A DNA stretch of 16,218 nt from DATBIO01 sp036556965 (GCA_036556965.1 DATBIO010000290.1:1-16218); one strand, 5' to 3'; counted from the stretch's first letter, positions 1-6,401 are shown. Notes: a model not told the origin generated them from the sequence alone. A program made the numbers and translations.

Positions 1-152
1 GACGCGTGGAGGTGGCGCCCGCCGAGCTGCCGCGCCTGCGCGAAGCGGCGGTTGCCGCCGCCGTGCGCGCCGGGGTCCTGGCCGCGGGCTTCGAGGACGC
101 GGCTCTCGACCCCGAGGGTTACCGGCGCGGCCGCCTGAACGAGGCGCTCTAG
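1..152 (+). CDS. larE: LarE-like ATP-dependent sulfur transferase, C-terminal fragment
   Basis: Only the last 49 codons are in the window (frame from position 3, stop TAG 150-152); the 5' part lies to the left. The fragment reads RVEVAPAELPRL near its start and ends EGYRRGRLNEAL. The GYRxGxxNE tail is what I recall for the C-terminus of LarE/TIGR00268 proteins, PP-loop ATP pyrophosphatases that sacrifice a cysteine sulfur while maturing the pincer-nickel cofactor of lactate racemase. The catalytic PP-loop is outside the window, so the call rests on the tail alone. It is followed after 55 nt by tatA on the same strand, with no obvious terminator between. Alternative: another member of the same PP-loop superfamily. 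Confidence 0.65.
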   Translation, partial: RVEVAPAELPRLREAAVAAAVRAGVLAAGFEDAALDPEGYRRGRLNEAL

Positions 153-166
153 CCGGCCCTTTGGCG

Positions 167-172
167 TATGAT
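167..172 (+). promoter_or_regulatory. possible -10 box upstream of tatA
   Basis: TATGAT matches 5 of 6 bases of the sigma-70 -10 consensus and stands out in GC-rich sequence. It sits 35 nt before the tatA start, in the gap after the LarE-like gene. No recognisable -35 box lies 16-19 nt upstream, so this is only suggestive of a separate start for tatA. Confidence 0.25.
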
Positions 173-196
173 CCGGGACGGGCGCGCACGCCCCGC

Positions 197-202
197 AGGA
201 GG
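197..202 (+). promoter_or_regulatory. tatA ribosome binding site
   Basis: A perfect AGGAGG lies 5 nt upstream of the ATG at 208. It is one of the few strong Shine-Dalgarno sequences in this window and fixes the start of the very short tatA gene. Confidence 0.8.
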
Positions 203-207
203 CTTTC

Positions 208-369
208 ATGTTCGGGTTCGGCATGCAGGAGCTGATACTCGTCTTCCTCATCATCATCTTGATCTTCGGGACCAGCCGGATTCCCGAGCTGGGCAAGGGG
301 CTGGGCGAGGGGATCCGCAACTTCAAGCGTTCGATAAAGGGGGGCGACGAGGACGAGAAGAAGCCGTAG
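208..369 (+). CDS. tatA: Twin-arginine translocase subunit TatA/E
   Basis: This 53-residue protein starts MFGFGMQELILVF. One hydrophobic helix spans about residues 9-20, with the polar residue E8 near its start as in TatA proteins. The conserved FG hinge (residues 20-21) and the amphipathic helix RIPELGKGLGEGIRNFK (24-40) follow, then a short charged tail rich in D, E and K. TatA oligomerises in the inner membrane to form the passage for folded Tat substrates recruited by TatBC. The length is at the short end of the family but complete. The start is fixed by AGGAGG at 197-202. No tatB or tatC is adjacent, which is common when tatA stands alone. It is too short to be found by long-ORF scanning and lies inside a longer out-of-frame reading frame. 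TatE is an equivalent name. Confidence 0.93.
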   Translation: MFGFGMQELILVFLIIILIFGTSRIPELGKGLGEGIRNFKRSIKGGDEDEKKP

Positions 370-426
370 CCGTCCCTGGCCACGACGACCGCGCGCGCCG
401 CGGCGTCACAGCAGCGAGGAGTGAGC

Positions 427-984
427 GTGCCTTCAATGAAACAGTCGGTCCTCCTGGTCGCCATCGTCGCCGTCGCCGCCGCCTGCGGGCAGAAGCGGCC
501 GCCCGCCGTCGCCCCCCCGCCCCCCGCCGCCCCGGAGGCGCCGCCGCCGGCGCCTCCCCCGAGCACGCCGGACGTCGCTCCCCAGCAGGACGACTACGAG
601 CGCCTGCGCCAGGCGGCCTCGGACGAGATCGAGCGGATGGGCCTCCTCGGCGACGTGCACTTCGACTACGACAGCGCCGAGCTGCGCGACGTGGACCGGC
701 AGGTCCTGAACCAGAACGCGGACGTGCTGAAGAAGTACGACTTCATCCGCATCACCGTGGAGGGGCACTGCGACGAGCGGGGCTCGGTGGAGTACAACCT
801 GGCCCTGGGCGAGCGCCGCGCCAAGGCCGCCTTCGACTACCTGGTCTCCCTGGGCGTCCCCGCGGACCGCATGCGCACGGTGTCCTACGGCAAGGAAGTG
901 CCGCTGTGCACGGATTCGAACGAGGAGTGCTGGACGCGCAACCGCCGCGACCACTTCGCGGTCACGGGGAAGGTGAAGCAGTAG
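427..984 (+). CDS. pal: Peptidoglycan-associated lipoprotein Pal (OmpA-like domain)
   Basis: Outer-membrane lipoprotein that binds peptidoglycan and works with the Tol complex in envelope constriction. The N-terminus is a lipoprotein signal (MKQ, hydrophobic stretch, then VAAAC, with the lipidated Cys at about residue 20). A low-complexity Pro/Ala linker follows (about 25-50), then the OmpA C-terminal domain (about 73-183). Visible motifs are HFDYDSAELR, EGHCDERG and YNLALGERRA, including the conserved Asp (about 116) and Arg (about 131) expected to contact diaminopimelate. A two-cysteine insert, CTDSNEECW, before NRRDHF resembles Pal versions I associate with Acidobacteriota. Start choice: GAGGAG at 416-421 is 5 nt from GTG 427, so I prefer that. 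GTG 421 overlaps the ribosome site, and ATG 436 is 14 nt away but would still give a good signal peptide. No tolB or tolR is adjacent. Confidence 0.9.
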   Translation: MPSMKQSVLLVAIVAVAAACGQKRPPAVAPPPPAAPEAPPPAPPPSTPDVAPQQDDYERLRQAASDEIERMGLLGDVHFDYDSAELRDVDRQVLNQNADVLKKYDFIRITVEGHCDERGSVEYNLALGERRAKAAFDYLVSLGVPADRMRTVSYGKEVPLCTDSNEECWTRNRRDHFAVTGKVKQ

Positions 985-992
985 CGCCCACG

Positions 993-1028
993 GCGGCCGG
1001 CAGGCCCTCGTCCAGGGCCGCCGGCCGC
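993..1028 (+). terminator. GC-rich hairpin after pal, probable transcription terminator
   Basis: GCGGCCGGC (993-1001), one bulged A, then GGCCCT (1003-1008) pair perfectly with AGGGCC (1014-1019) and GCCGGCCGC (1020-1028) around a 5-nt loop. This gives a 15-bp stem with a single bulge. It begins 8 nt after the pal stop and just precedes the promoter of the next operon. There is no U-tract, so it is not a textbook intrinsic terminator; it could also protect the 3' end of the mRNA. Confidence 0.55.
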
Positions 1029-1040
1029 GCCCGCGCGGGT

Positions 1041-1070
1041 TTGACAAGCCGTCGCCCGAGGCCGTCTAAT
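1041..1070 (+). promoter_or_regulatory. Sigma-70-type promoter of the kinase operon
   Basis: A perfect TTGACA (1041-1046) is followed after 18 nt by TCTAAT (1065-1070, 5 of 6 matches). Transcription would begin near 1077, leaving a leader of about 34 nt before the ATG at 1111. This is the best housekeeping-type promoter in the window, placed directly between the pal hairpin and the kinase gene. Confidence 0.7.
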
Positions 1071-1110
1071 CATCCGTCCCGCCGATGAGACCCTGCTCCC
1101 CCTTCAGGAC

Positions 1111-3489
1111 ATGAGCGAGCAGTCTCCCTCGCACCGCGAGCACACCGGCACCATCGGTCGCTACCAGATCCAGCGCACCCTGGGCAAGGGCGCCATGGGC
1201 GTGGTCTACCTCGCCCACGACCCCATGCTCGAGCGCGACGTGGCCCTCAAGGTCATGGTGTCGCAGATCGCGGACGACCCCGCCCTGCACGAGCGGTTCG
1301 CGCGGGAGGCCAAGGCGGTGGCGAAGATGAGCCACCCCAACGTGGTGGCCGTCTACGACCTCGGCTCGCACACCGACGGCTCGCCCTACATCGCGATGGA
1401 GCTGCTGAAGGGGCACGACCTGGCCAAGGCCATGCGCTCGGTGCCGCCCCTCACCCTCGACCGCAAGGTCACGGTCATCCTCCAGGTGCTGGCCGGTCTG
1501 GCCCATGCCCACCAGGCCGGCATCGTCCATCGCGACATCAAGCCCGCCAACGTCTTCCTCAACCAGGACGGCGCCGTGAAGATCATGGACTTCGGGGTGG
1601 CCCGCCTGACCACCGCTTCCATGACCGGCACCGGGAGCATCATCGGGACCGCCGACTACATGTCGCCGGAGCAGGTGAAGGGCGTGCGCGTGGACGGGCG
1701 CTCGGACCTCTTCTCCGTCGGTTGCATGCTCTACGAGCTGGTGGTGGGCCGGCGCCCGTTCCACGCCGAGAACCTCATGGCGATCTTCTACAAGATCACC
1801 CACGAGGAGCCGGACTTCTCGCAGGTGCCGGCGGGTCCGGAGTACGCGGCCCTCACCGCCATCCTGCGCAAGGCGCTGGCCAAGGAGCTGGAGGACCGGT
1901 ACCAGACGGCCTACGCCTTCGCCATGGACCTCCGCGAGTACATGAAGCAGCACGGGGACTCGCACGCGGCGGCGCACGCCCTCGAGGGGCTGGTCGACCT
2001 GGAGCCTCCGACGCACCGGCCGCAGCCGCTCACCGACGTCCCCCGCGGCACCGCGCCGCCTCCCGCGGCCATGACCACCGTCCAGGGGGCCGACCCCACC
2101 GTGATCCACGGCCGGCCCACCGCGGTGGGCGTGCCCGGGGCGGAGGACGAGAACGACGCCACCTACATCGTGGGGGCGCGTGCCCCTGCGCGCCCGCGCA
2201 CCGCCGTCGAGCGCCCGCGCACCCAGCCGCGCACGCCGTCTCCCGTCGCGGTTCCGGCACCCGCGCCGGCAGGTCGCTCGGCGCTGCCCTACGTGGCGGC
2301 CGGTGTGGCCGCGCTGGCCGTGGCGGGCGGCTTCGCCGCCTGGAAGCTGCGGTCGGACCGCCTCCCGCCGGTGGAGACCACCCTGGCCCCCGCGCCGCCG
2401 ACCACGCTGGCCCAGGTGATCCCGGTGCCGCCGCCCAGCCTGGCCGTCCCCCCGCCGCCTCCTTCCACCTTCGCGGCCACGGGCAAGGCCGCCGGCGTGA
2501 TCCGCGCCGCCCAGGCCGCCTTCGGCGCGGGCAACTACGCGCGCGCGGTCGAGCAGGCGCAGGCCGCGCTCCAGCAGGACCCCGGGAACGCGGAGGCGCG
2601 GCGCGTGCTCGACTCCGCGCAGAAGGGGCTGTCCGCCGAGCCGCGCCTGCGCGCGGCGGAGGCGGCCCTGCGCGCCGGCGACCACGCCGCCGCCGTGCGC
2701 GAGGCGGAAGCGGCGCAGGAGCTGGCGCCCTGGGACCGGCGCGTGGCCGACCTGCTGGGACAGGCCCGCAACGCCCAGTACCAGGCCCAGCTCGCCGCGC
2801 AGAAGACGGCCGCGCCGCCGCCCCCCACCGTCGCCGTGGCCCCGCCGCCCCCGCCGCCCACGGCGGGCCACGGCGCCCACGTCAACGCGCTGCTCGGCCA
2901 GGCCGACACCGCCCTCTCCGGGAGCAACTACGACGCGGCCATCACCCTGTACGACGAGGCGCTGAAGCTCGACCCGAGCAATGCGCGCGCCGTGCAAAGC
3001 CGCTCCGCGGCCATCGCCGCCCGCGCCATCGCCCAGGCGGGGAAGGGCCCCGCGGGCAAGAAGTTCGTGTCGGGCAAGACGGTGGGGAGCAGCCCCGATG
3101 CGGTGGGCAAGGCGCCCGCCGGCTTCGAGGACACCCCGGGCGTGAACGTGCAGAAGGCGTCCCAGGCCTCCGCCCTGCCCGGGAAGATCGTGTTCGACGT
3201 GGAGCCCGACTCCGTCCGTCCCGGCGACCGCTACAAGGTCCGCGTCTCCCTCTCCAACGAGGGCCAGGCCCCGATCCAGATCCGCGACATGATCGTGAGC
3301 ACGCGGATCAACGGGCGCGGCGTGCAAGGCCCGGTGCCCCCGCTGGTGCAGAGCGTGGCCCCGCGGGAGAAGGCTCTGTTGCGCGAGCTGCCCGACCTCT
3401 GGAAGGAGGACACCAGCACCTGGGTCATGGAGGTGGTGGTGCGCACGGCCCGGGGCGAGACGTACAAGAACGAGGTGTCGTGGAAGTGA
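1111..3489 (+). CDS. Transmembrane Ser/Thr protein kinase with TPR and C-terminal beta-rich domain
   Basis: This 792-residue PknB-type (Hanks) kinase phosphorylates Ser/Thr on protein partners from the cytoplasmic face. The catalytic domain (about 14-280) is intact: glycine loop GKGAMGVVY, Lys47 in VALKV, Glu66 in the C helix, HRDIKPAN with catalytic Asp142, DFG with Asp160, and MSPEQ in place of APE. A Pro/Ala-rich linker (about 285-390) leads to one membrane helix (about 391-411). After another proline-rich stretch come TPR-like helices at about 463-545 and 593-630. The last 100 residues (691-792) look like a beta-sandwich (KIVFDVEPD, YKVRVSLSNEGQ). With one membrane helix the TPRs and C-terminal domain should be periplasmic, so they could sense a ligand or envelope partner (inference). 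The start follows the promoter at 1041-1070; only a weak CAGGA precedes the ATG. The stop overlaps the next start by 1 nt (TGATG). Confidence 0.9.
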   Translation: MSEQSPSHREHTGTIGRYQIQRTLGKGAMGVVYLAHDPMLERDVALKVMVSQIADDPALHERFAREAKAVAKMSHPNVVAVYDLGSHTDGSPYIAMELLKGHDLAKAMRSVPPLTLDRKVTVILQVLAGLAHAHQAGIVHRDIKPANVFLNQDGAVKIMDFGVARLTTASMTGTGSIIGTADYMSPEQVKGVRVDGRSDLFSVGCMLYELVVGRRPFHAENLMAIFYKITHEEPDFSQVPAGPEYAALTAILRKALAKELEDRYQTAYAFAMDLREYMKQHGDSHAAAHALEGLVDLEPPTHRPQPLTDVPRGTAPPPAAMTTVQGADPTVIHGRPTAVGVPGAEDENDATYIVGARAPARPRTAVERPRTQPRTPSPVAVPAPAPAGRSALPYVAAGVAALAVAGGFAAWKLRSDRLPPVETTLAPAPPTTLAQVIPVPPPSLAVPPPPPSTFAATGKAAGVIRAAQAAFGAGNYARAVEQAQAALQQDPGNAEARRVLDSAQKGLSAEPRLRAAEAALRAGDHAAAVREAEAAQELAPWDRRVADLLGQARNAQYQAQLAAQKTAAPPPPTVAVAPPPPPPTAGHGAHVNALLGQADTALSGSNYDAAITLYDEALKLDPSNARAVQSRSAAIAARAIAQAGKGPAGKKFVSGKTVGSSPDAVGKAPAGFEDTPGVNVQKASQASALPGKIVFDVEPDSVRPGDRYKVRVSLSNEGQAPIQIRDMIVSTRINGRGVQGPVPPLVQSVAPREKALLRELPDLWKEDTSTWVMEVVVRTARGETYKNEVSWK

Positions 3490-3989
3490 TGAAACGTGTC
3501 ACCGCCGTCTGTGCCGCCGTCCTTCTCTCCGCGGCGGTCGTGGCGCGGGCGGCCGAGCCGCCCGACGTCCTGCACCAGCCGTCCCCCTGCACCGTGCCCG
3601 ACCAGCCCCCAACCCTCTGCGCGAACGTCACCGACGACGGACAGGTGGCCAAGGTACGGCTCTTCTTCCGCCCCGCGGGCGACAAGTTCTACAGCTTCGT
3701 GGAGATGGCCTTCGGAGGCCTCGACTTCTGCGGCACGCTGCCGTCCCCGCGCGCGGGCAAGGTCAAGTGGATCGAGTACTACGTGCAGGCCGTGGACAAC
3801 GAGTTCGAGAGCCGGCGCACGAGCACCTACCAGCTCCAGGTCCAGCCCGTCTGCGACTTCCCCCCCGTGGAGAAGGATCCCGCCCGCATCGCCGGCATCA
3901 AGGTCTTCGCGACCAACAAGAAGCAGGGCGACAAGCTCCCCGACAAGTTCGTGCGCGCGGGCGTCAGCTTCGTCCCGGTTGCGCGCTAG
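3489..3989 (+). CDS. Secreted protein with four cysteines and an Ig/FN3-like beta domain
   Basis: This 166-residue protein has a clear Sec signal peptide (MKRVTAVCAAVLLSAAVVARA; cleavage near residue 21-22). There are four cysteines after it (C34, C44, C81, C122), which suggests two periplasmic disulfides. The body contains the pattern VRLFFRPAGDKFYSFVEM followed by LPSPRAGKVKWIEYYVQAVD. I recall this pattern from secreted beta-sandwich proteins of Acidobacteriota and related phyla. I do not recognise an enzyme motif, and function is unknown. The ATG at 3489 overlaps the kinase stop by one nucleotide, so it should be translationally coupled and cotranscribed with the kinase. It is therefore a candidate extracytoplasmic partner of the kinase C-terminal domain (inference). 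It was placed by its signal peptide; the same reading frame runs open far upstream inside the kinase gene, but that part is a shadow. Confidence 0.8.
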   Translation: MKRVTAVCAAVLLSAAVVARAAEPPDVLHQPSPCTVPDQPPTLCANVTDDGQVAKVRLFFRPAGDKFYSFVEMAFGGLDFCGTLPSPRAGKVKWIEYYVQAVDNEFESRRTSTYQLQVQPVCDFPPVEKDPARIAGIKVFATNKKQGDKLPDKFVRAGVSFVPVAR

Positions 3990-4791
3990 CGCCGCCCCCG
4001 CCCTCCTGGCCCTGGTCGCCGCGCCCGCGTGGTCGGCGGCGCGGTTCGAGGTCTCGGGCAAGGTGGGCACCCGCGGGGAAGAGGTCGAGCTGCGCGTCGA
4101 GCTCGTGAACCGCGGCGACGCCGCCGCGGTGCCCCTGCAGGTGGACGCCGGGTTCCTGGGCGGCCGCGCCACCGCCCGCGTCGAGGACGGCGTCCCCCCC
4201 GGGGCCAGCCGCGAGGTCGTGCTGCACTTCCCGCTGGAGCCGGAGCGGCCCGGCGTGCACATGGCCGACCTCCACCTCCAGTTCCCCGTCTCGCCCGGAG
4301 CGCCCGCCCAGGGATCGTCCAGCCAGCGCGCCTACCTCCTCGTCTCCCTGGGCTCGAACCCGCCCCCCGCGGTGGCCCTCGCCGTGCCCGCCGTCTCCCT
4401 GGACACGCGCGCCACCCTGCGCGTCGGCGTGCGCAGCGCCGACGGCAAGGCGCACCGCGTGCGGCTGCGCGTGCTTCCGCCGCGCGGCCTCAACACGCTC
4501 GCGGGCGGCGTGCGCGAGGTGGACGTTCCCGCGGCGGGGGAGGCCAGCGCCGACGTCGAGCTCCTCCGCGCGGGCGCGCCGCGCGGGTCGCGCACGGGCT
4601 TCCTGGTGGTGGCCTCCGCCCTGGACGGCCCCGAGGAGCGGACCACGGTGGCCACGGGCGAGGCGGAGGTGCGGCCGGCGCCGCCGCCCCTGACGGCACG
4701 CCTGCGCTGGCCCCTCGTCGTCCTGGGCGCCGCCCTCCTCCTGGCCGCGCTCGCCTACGAGGTCGGCGTCGGCCGCCGCCGCCACGGCTGA
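3979..4791 (+). CDS. Membrane-anchored secreted protein with CARDB-like beta domains
   Basis: A 270-residue protein of unknown function. I place the start at TTG 3979, which gives a signal peptide (LRASAAPALLALVAAPAWSA, cleavage near residue 20) and an 11-nt overlap with the preceding gene. No ATG or GTG fits nearby and there is no good ribosome site, so coupling to the upstream gene is the likely means of initiation. The mature part has repeated beta-strand segments (VELRVELVNRGDAAAVPLQV, REVVLHFPLEPERPG, TLRVGVRSADGKAHRVRLRV) typical of CARDB/BatD-type adhesion folds. It ends in one membrane helix (about 245-261, WPLVVLGAALLLAALAY) and a short Arg-rich cytoplasmic tail, a type I topology. 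No catalytic motif is seen. It follows the kinase and the small secreted protein in one operon and probably belongs to the same envelope module. Confidence 0.75.
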   Translation: MRASAAPALLALVAAPAWSAARFEVSGKVGTRGEEVELRVELVNRGDAAAVPLQVDAGFLGGRATARVEDGVPPGASREVVLHFPLEPERPGVHMADLHLQFPVSPGAPAQGSSSQRAYLLVSLGSNPPPAVALAVPAVSLDTRATLRVGVRSADGKAHRVRLRVLPPRGLNTLAGGVREVDVPAAGEASADVELLRAGAPRGSRTGFLVVASALDGPEERTTVATGEAEVRPAPPPLTARLRWPLVVLGAALLLAALAYEVGVGRRRHG

Positions 4792-4794
4792 GCC

Positions 4795-5628
4795 GTGCTC
4801 GCGGCCACCGACCATGGGGGCCTCGTGCACCTGCGCATGGCGCGCCGCGTGCTCGGGCGGCCCCTCTATTGGACGGGGGCCTACTTCTTCGAGGGCATCC
4901 TGATCGACTGCGGGCCGCCCTCCGCGGCGGGAGCGCTGCTCGAGTGGCTGGGCGGGCGCGAGGTGGAGGCGCTGGCCGTCACCCACCACCACGAGGACCA
5001 CGCCGGAGGGGCCGGTCTCCTGGGCGCCGCCCGCGGCCTGACCGCCGCCGTGCACTCGACGGCCGTGCCTCTCCTGGCCGACGGCTTCCGCCAGGAGGCC
5101 TACCGGCGGCTGGCCTGGGGCCGCATGCCCCGCCTGCGCGCGCGCGCGCTGGAGGGAGACGTCACGTCCCGCTCCGCCCGCCTGCGCCCCGTCTTCACGC
5201 CGGGCCACAGCCCCGACCACGTGTGCTTCTACGACGCCGACCGCGAGTGGCTCTTCACGGGCGACCTCTTCCTGGCCGAGCGCCTGCGCTACCTGCGGGC
5301 CGACGAGGACATCCACCGCCTCATCGCCTCGCTGGAGGACGTGGCCGCGCTGCCCCTGCGCCGCGTCTTCTGCGCGCACCGCGGCCCGGTGGCGGACGGG
5401 CCGGCGGCGCTGCGGCGCAAGGCCGAGCACCTGGGCGTGCTGCGCGGCCGCGTCCGCGCGCTGCTCGCCCAGGGCCTGGACGAGGCGGAGGTCGCGCGGC
5501 GGGCCGTCGGCCGCGAGGGGCCGATGACGTGGCTCACCCTGGGCCACTTCTCCGTGCGCAACTTCGTGCGCGCGGTGGCCCGCCCCGGCCCGAGCGCCGG
5601 CGGCGCCGCCCCGTCCGCCCGGGGCTAG
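4795..5628 (+). CDS. Metallo-beta-lactamase-fold hydrolase (LACTB2-like)
   Basis: A 277-residue MBL-fold enzyme with a full metal-binding set: THHHEDHAGG (H64, H66, D68, H69), GHSPDH (H138), FTGDLF (D157) and CAHRGP (H195). These should hold two metal ions that activate water for hydrolysis. After the MBL core a helical segment of about 70 residues (RRKAEHLGVLRGRVRALLAQGL to about FVRAVA) resembles the winged-helix tail of LACTB2-type proteins. The substrate cannot be told from sequence: thioester, phosphodiester/RNA and lactone hydrolases share this layout. There is no signal peptide, so it is cytoplasmic. The GTG start at 4795 lies 3 nt after the previous stop, making it the last gene of the kinase operon. 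Later in-frame starts (GTG 4825, ATG 4837) are possible. It ends tail to tail with the next, minus-strand gene. Confidence 0.85.
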   Translation: MLAATDHGGLVHLRMARRVLGRPLYWTGAYFFEGILIDCGPPSAAGALLEWLGGREVEALAVTHHHEDHAGGAGLLGAARGLTAAVHSTAVPLLADGFRQEAYRRLAWGRMPRLRARALEGDVTSRSARLRPVFTPGHSPDHVCFYDADREWLFTGDLFLAERLRYLRADEDIHRLIASLEDVAALPLRRVFCAHRGPVADGPAALRRKAEHLGVLRGRVRALLAQGLDEAEVARRAVGREGPMTWLTLGHFSVRNFVRAVARPGPSAGGAAPSARG

Positions 5629-6242
5629 AGGCTGGTGCCGACCTTGTAGGACGTCTTGATGAGCCCGTGGATGGCGCCCAGGGCGATGAGCACGAAGACG
5701 CCGTGCATCCACATGGGCATGGCCGACCAGACGTCCTGGTGCGCTCCCGCGATCATCCCGATCAGCATCACCCCCGAGAGCCAGGTGTTGATGCGCGAGA
5801 ACAGGAGCGCCCGCTTGGGCACCTCGGGCGGCGCGGGGGTCCCCCCGGTCATGCCCCCGATGATCTTCTGCTGCGCCGGCCAGATCACGAACCAGACGTT
5901 GAACCACATGATGGTGCCCAGCACGGCGCCCAGCAGCATCCAGGCCCCGCGCGCGCTCAGCGCTCCATCCGCGTCGAACAGGTACCCGCCGAAGGGCCAG
6001 TAGAGCAACGCGAAGAGGAGCCAGCCGAAGACGAACGTGTACATGGCCCCCCAGCGGAACCACCACAGCGCGCGCAGGATGAGGGGCGGGTTGACCTTGG
6101 GCTTGAGCTCCTTCTCGAGCACGCCCTGGAACGGAACGTTGACGAAGTTGAAGAAGTAGAGGTGCCCGATCCACACGATGCCGAAGAAGATGTGGAACCA
6201 GCGCAGGAGAAGCTGCAGGGTCGCGGTCAGCTCAGGGGACAT
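5625..6242 (-). CDS. PuuD-like (urate hydroxylase membrane domain) integral membrane protein without cytochrome c domain
   Basis: A 205-residue integral membrane protein with about five helices (roughly 9-29, 58-81, 97-117, 147-166, 176-196). Its opening, LLRWFHIFFGIVWIGHLYFF, and the segment IMWFNVWFVIWPAQQKIIGG resemble the membrane half of PuuD/DUF989 proteins. Those couple urate oxidation to the respiratory chain through a C-terminal cytochrome c domain. That domain is missing here: the protein has no cysteine at all, so no CxxCH haem site. Histidines H17 and H27 in the first helix could hold a b-type haem (inference). Urate oxidation should not be assumed; families like this are often over-annotated. 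The start is set by AAGGAGG 7 nt upstream. The stop TAG shares the palindrome CTAG with the stop of the convergent hydrolase gene. Its promoter region is shared with the DnaJ-like gene. Confidence 0.75.
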   Translation of the reverse strand: MSPELTATLQLLLRWFHIFFGIVWIGHLYFFNFVNVPFQGVLEKELKPKVNPPLILRALWWFRWGAMYTFVFGWLLFALLYWPFGGYLFDADGALSARGAWMLLGAVLGTIMWFNVWFVIWPAQQKIIGGMTGGTPAPPEVPKRALLFSRINTWLSGVMLIGMIAGAHQDVWSAMPMWMHGVFVLIALGAIHGLIKTSYKVGTSL

Positions 6243-6249
6243 GCGGTCG

Positions 6250-6256
6250 CCTCCTT
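6250..6256 (-). promoter_or_regulatory. Ribosome binding site of the PuuD-like gene
   Basis: The minus strand reads AAGGAGG here, 7 nt before the ATG at 6242. This is a strong site that fixes the start codon, in contrast to most genes in the window, which lack one. Confidence 0.8.
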
Positions 6257-6296
6257 CGTCACCGTCGGAATGGTCGTCGGGATGTGGCGGGCCGCG

Positions 6297-6327
6297 ATCA
6301 TAACAGAGCGGTGGAAGTGACTGTCAA
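6297..6327 (-). promoter_or_regulatory. Minus-strand promoter of the PuuD-like gene
   Basis: On the minus strand a perfect TTGACA (6327 down to 6322) is followed after 19 nt by TATGAT (6302 down to 6297, 5 of 6 matches). The spacer is one or two nucleotides longer than ideal. Transcription would begin near 6290, giving a leader of about 48 nt that contains the AAGGAGG site. Its -35 box is the mirror image of the -35 box of the plus-strand promoter at 6364. Confidence 0.55.
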
Positions 6328-6335
6328 GGCCGCCG

Positions 6336-6357
6336 ATGTCGCGTCGATGCGCGACAT
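6336..6357. promoter_or_regulatory. Perfect 8-bp dyad centred between two divergent promoters, probable operator
   Basis: ATGTCGCG and CGCGACAT form a perfect inverted repeat around a 6-nt spacer. It is flanked by a second, outer inverted repeat, TGTCAAGGC (6322-6330) and GCCTTGACA (6361-6369), which contains both -35 boxes. The two symmetry centres differ by only one base. The layout suits a dimeric regulator controlling both promoters, though a cruciform or chance symmetry cannot be excluded. The half-site CGACAT recurs at 6384-6389. Confidence 0.5.
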
Positions 6358-6363
6358 TTTGCC

Positions 6364-6393
6364 TTGACACGGATTCCAGCCACGACATATTGT
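6364..6393 (+). promoter_or_regulatory. Plus-strand promoter of the DnaJ-like gene
   Basis: A perfect TTGACA (6364-6369) is followed by either CATATT after 16 nt (6386-6391) or TATTGT after 18 nt (6388-6393), each a 4 of 6 match to TATAAT. Transcription would start at about 6398-6402, at or just before the ATG at 6402, so the mRNA may be leaderless. Confidence 0.5.
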
Positions 6394-6396
6394 GGC
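6379..6396. promoter_or_regulatory. Imperfect dyad over the -10 region of the DnaJ-like gene
   Basis: GCCAC (6379-6383) and GTGGC (6392-6396) form a 5-bp inverted repeat around an AT-rich 8-nt centre, with two further symmetric pairs inside. It covers the proposed -10 box, the usual place for a repressor site. It is not the CIRCE element of HrcA. Confidence 0.35.
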
Positions 6397-6401
6397 CCCG
6401 G

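Noticed and set aside
2380..2470. Proline-codon repeats (CCG/CCC runs) in the kinase gene, also at 2810-2870, considered as tandem DNA repeats
   Set aside because: They are irregular and explained by Pro/Ala-rich linkers between domains; there is no fixed repeat unit.
1066..3327. A long minus-strand open frame antisense to the kinase gene
   Set aside because: The kinase on the plus strand has every catalytic motif. The antisense product is His/Gly/Arg/Val-rich without recognisable structure.
3964..6174. A minus-strand open frame antisense to the CARDB-like and hydrolase genes, continuing across the PuuD-like gene out of frame
   Set aside because: It conflicts with two supported plus-strand genes and with the true frame of the PuuD-like gene; there are no motifs.
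6336..6396. CIRCE (HrcA) element near the DnaJ-like gene
   Set aside because: The dyads do not match TTAGCACTC-N9-GAGTGCTAA in sequence or spacing.
6336..6401. Extended N-terminus for the DnaJ-like protein from ATG 6336
   Set aside because: It would translate through the TTGACA box and both dyads. The J domain begins immediately after ATG 6402, as is normal for the family.
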